Shown here: positions 63,557 through 64,000 of the stretch, in pieces
Layout: the number at the start of each line of letters is the position of its first letter
Numbering within the stretch: the first letter of the stretch is position 1
Assembly: GCA_035494735.1 (NCBI GenBank)
Contig: DATJGS010000023.1
Span: 76,849-140,848, forward strand
DNA from: DATJGS01 sp035494735
GTDB taxonomy: Bacteria; Eisenbacteria; RBG-16-71-46
Direction: 5' to 3'
Length of the DNA stretch: 64,000 nucleotides
Translations under genes and position numbers: made by a program
Notes under the pieces: generated by a model
The model's database searches: none
What the model saw: the letters and a program-made list of their open reading frames with translations, nothing else
What the model was told of the DNA's origin: nothing

Positions 63557-63580
63557 GCACGGCCGGTCGCGGCCCCGTGC
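63557..63580 (+). terminator. Hairpin after pilR
   Basis: GCACGG (63557-63562) pairs with CCGTGC (63575-63580), with CCG/CGG inside around a GTCG loop and a CC bulge. ACTTT follows. It may end the pil operon transcript. Confidence 0.4.
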
Positions 63581-63582
63581 AC

Positions 63583-63622
63583 TTTGCGCGGCGTGCAAGA
63601 TCGGTGGTTGGAGTTTGCGCGG
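63583..63622 (+). promoter_or_regulatory. Candidate PilR upstream activating site (repeated TTTGCGCGG)
   Basis: TTTGCGCGG occurs at 63583-63591 and 63614-63622, 31 bp apart or about three helical turns, roughly 100-140 bp before the sigma-54 promoter. That is where an enhancer-binding protein such as PilR would sit. The first copy overlaps a TTGC/GCAA inverted repeat. Confidence 0.4.
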
Positions 63623-63719
63623 TCCGAGTCCGCGGCGGCGCCTCGCGTGACGTCGGGCTGACGGGGCAAGTAGCAGGGGCACTGGACCTTGAGGCGCTGG
63701 TCCGCCATGGGGAACCGAC

Positions 63720-63735
63720 TGGCACACGCATTGCG
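63720..63735 (+). promoter_or_regulatory. Sigma-54 (-24/-12) promoter of pilA
   Basis: TGGCAC (63720-63725), five bases, then TTGCG (63731-63735). The GG and GC pairs are separated by exactly 10 bp, matching the sigma-54 consensus. Transcription should start near 63746, 66 bp before the pilA ATG. Confidence 0.85.
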
Positions 63736-63811
63736 TTTGCACTAGTTCGAGGGTCACGCAGGAACACAACCAGATGACCCGGGTCCCACCTCACCCCACG
63801 GAGCACAGACC

Positions 63812-64000
63812 ATGAAGAACACGCAGAAGGGCTTCACCCTGATCGAGCTGATGATCGTGGTCGTGATCATCGGTATTCTCGCGGCGATCGCGATTCCGAA
63901 CTTCATCGCGATGCAGAACCGCGCGAAGGAAGGCAGCACGAAGGCCAACATGCACACCTTCCAGCTGTCGGCCGAAGACTACGGTGTCCAGCACGACGGT
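63812..64000 (+). CDS. pilA: Type IV major pilin (3' end off the right edge)
   Basis: ATG 63812 follows GGAGCACAGACC. The visible 63 residues start MKNTQKGFTLIELMIVVVII, the class III signal: a short basic leader, cleavage after G7, F8 as the mature N-terminal residue to be methylated, and E12 at position 5 of the mature protein. The hydrophobic helix GILAAIAIPNFIAMQNRAKE follows. The prepilin peptidase that would cut it is not in the window. It is the structural subunit of the pilus built by the upstream genes and has its own sigma-54 promoter. Confidence 0.94.
   Translation, partial: MKNTQKGFTLIELMIVVVIIGILAAIAIPNFIAMQNRAKEGSTKANMHTFQLSAEDYGVQHDG

Overview
The window comes from a GC-rich, Gram-negative bacterium. 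It combines Bacteroidota-type surface-secretion proteins (a C25/PorU-like peptidase, a PorV-like protein, several proteases ending in a FlgD-like immunoglobulin-fold tail) with a PilB/PilT/PilC/PilS/PilR/PilA type IV pilus cluster and an FtcD-type histidine pathway. The best guess is a lineage around the FCB group, such as Candidatus Eisenbacteria. That placement is inferred from gene content only; no rRNA gene is present.

Region 1 (1-6800) is a loose set of mostly single genes. It holds a truncated DUF4442/hotdog protein, an orphan two-TM sensor domain, a small secreted protein, an alkaline-phosphatase-superfamily enzyme whose conserved blocks are in circularly permuted order, a secreted protein on the minus strand, a DUF1003-like membrane protein and an alpha/beta hydrolase. 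Region 2 (6822-9933, minus strand) holds tRNA-Glu(TTC), a DamX/ExeA-like ATPase joined to a SPOR domain by a very acidic linker, and pyrE. Region 3 (10034-20064) holds two tandem subtilisin-like proteases with beta-propeller, Fn3 and FlgD-like tail domains, a minus-strand lipoprotein and an M23 endopeptidase. Region 4 (20140-24527) is dnaE overlapping accA.

Region 5 (24524-41363) is the most interesting block. It runs trm112-like, C25 PorU-like peptidase, PorV-like barrel, M6-like metalloprotease, two DUF5683-like proteins, an NHL-repeat protein, a 1116-residue predicted outer-membrane protein and an Omp85/TamA-like barrel. Many of the joints overlap, and the block looks like an outer-membrane assembly or surface-secretion locus. 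Region 6 (41378-50078) starts with a DinG helicase translationally coupled to hutH-hutU-hutI, then a nucleotidyltransferase-like gene and ftcD. Together the hut genes take histidine to glutamate through formiminoglutamate, with the formimino group passed to tetrahydrofolate. Region 7 (50133-55590) holds a TPR protein, a PHP phosphoesterase, an ECF-type S-component-like membrane protein and an overlapping outer-membrane barrel. Region 8 (55646-64000) holds a ComEA-like DNA-binding protein and the pilus genes pilB-pilT-pilC-pilS-pilR. It ends in pilA, which runs off the right edge and is preceded by a textbook sigma-54 promoter with a candidate PilR upstream site.

Several intergenic regions share a sigma-70-like pattern (TTGAC-type -35, 17-18 bp spacer, TAnnnT-type -10), which helps decide starts and transcription units. 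No CRISPR array, insertion sequence, prophage or rRNA gene was seen.
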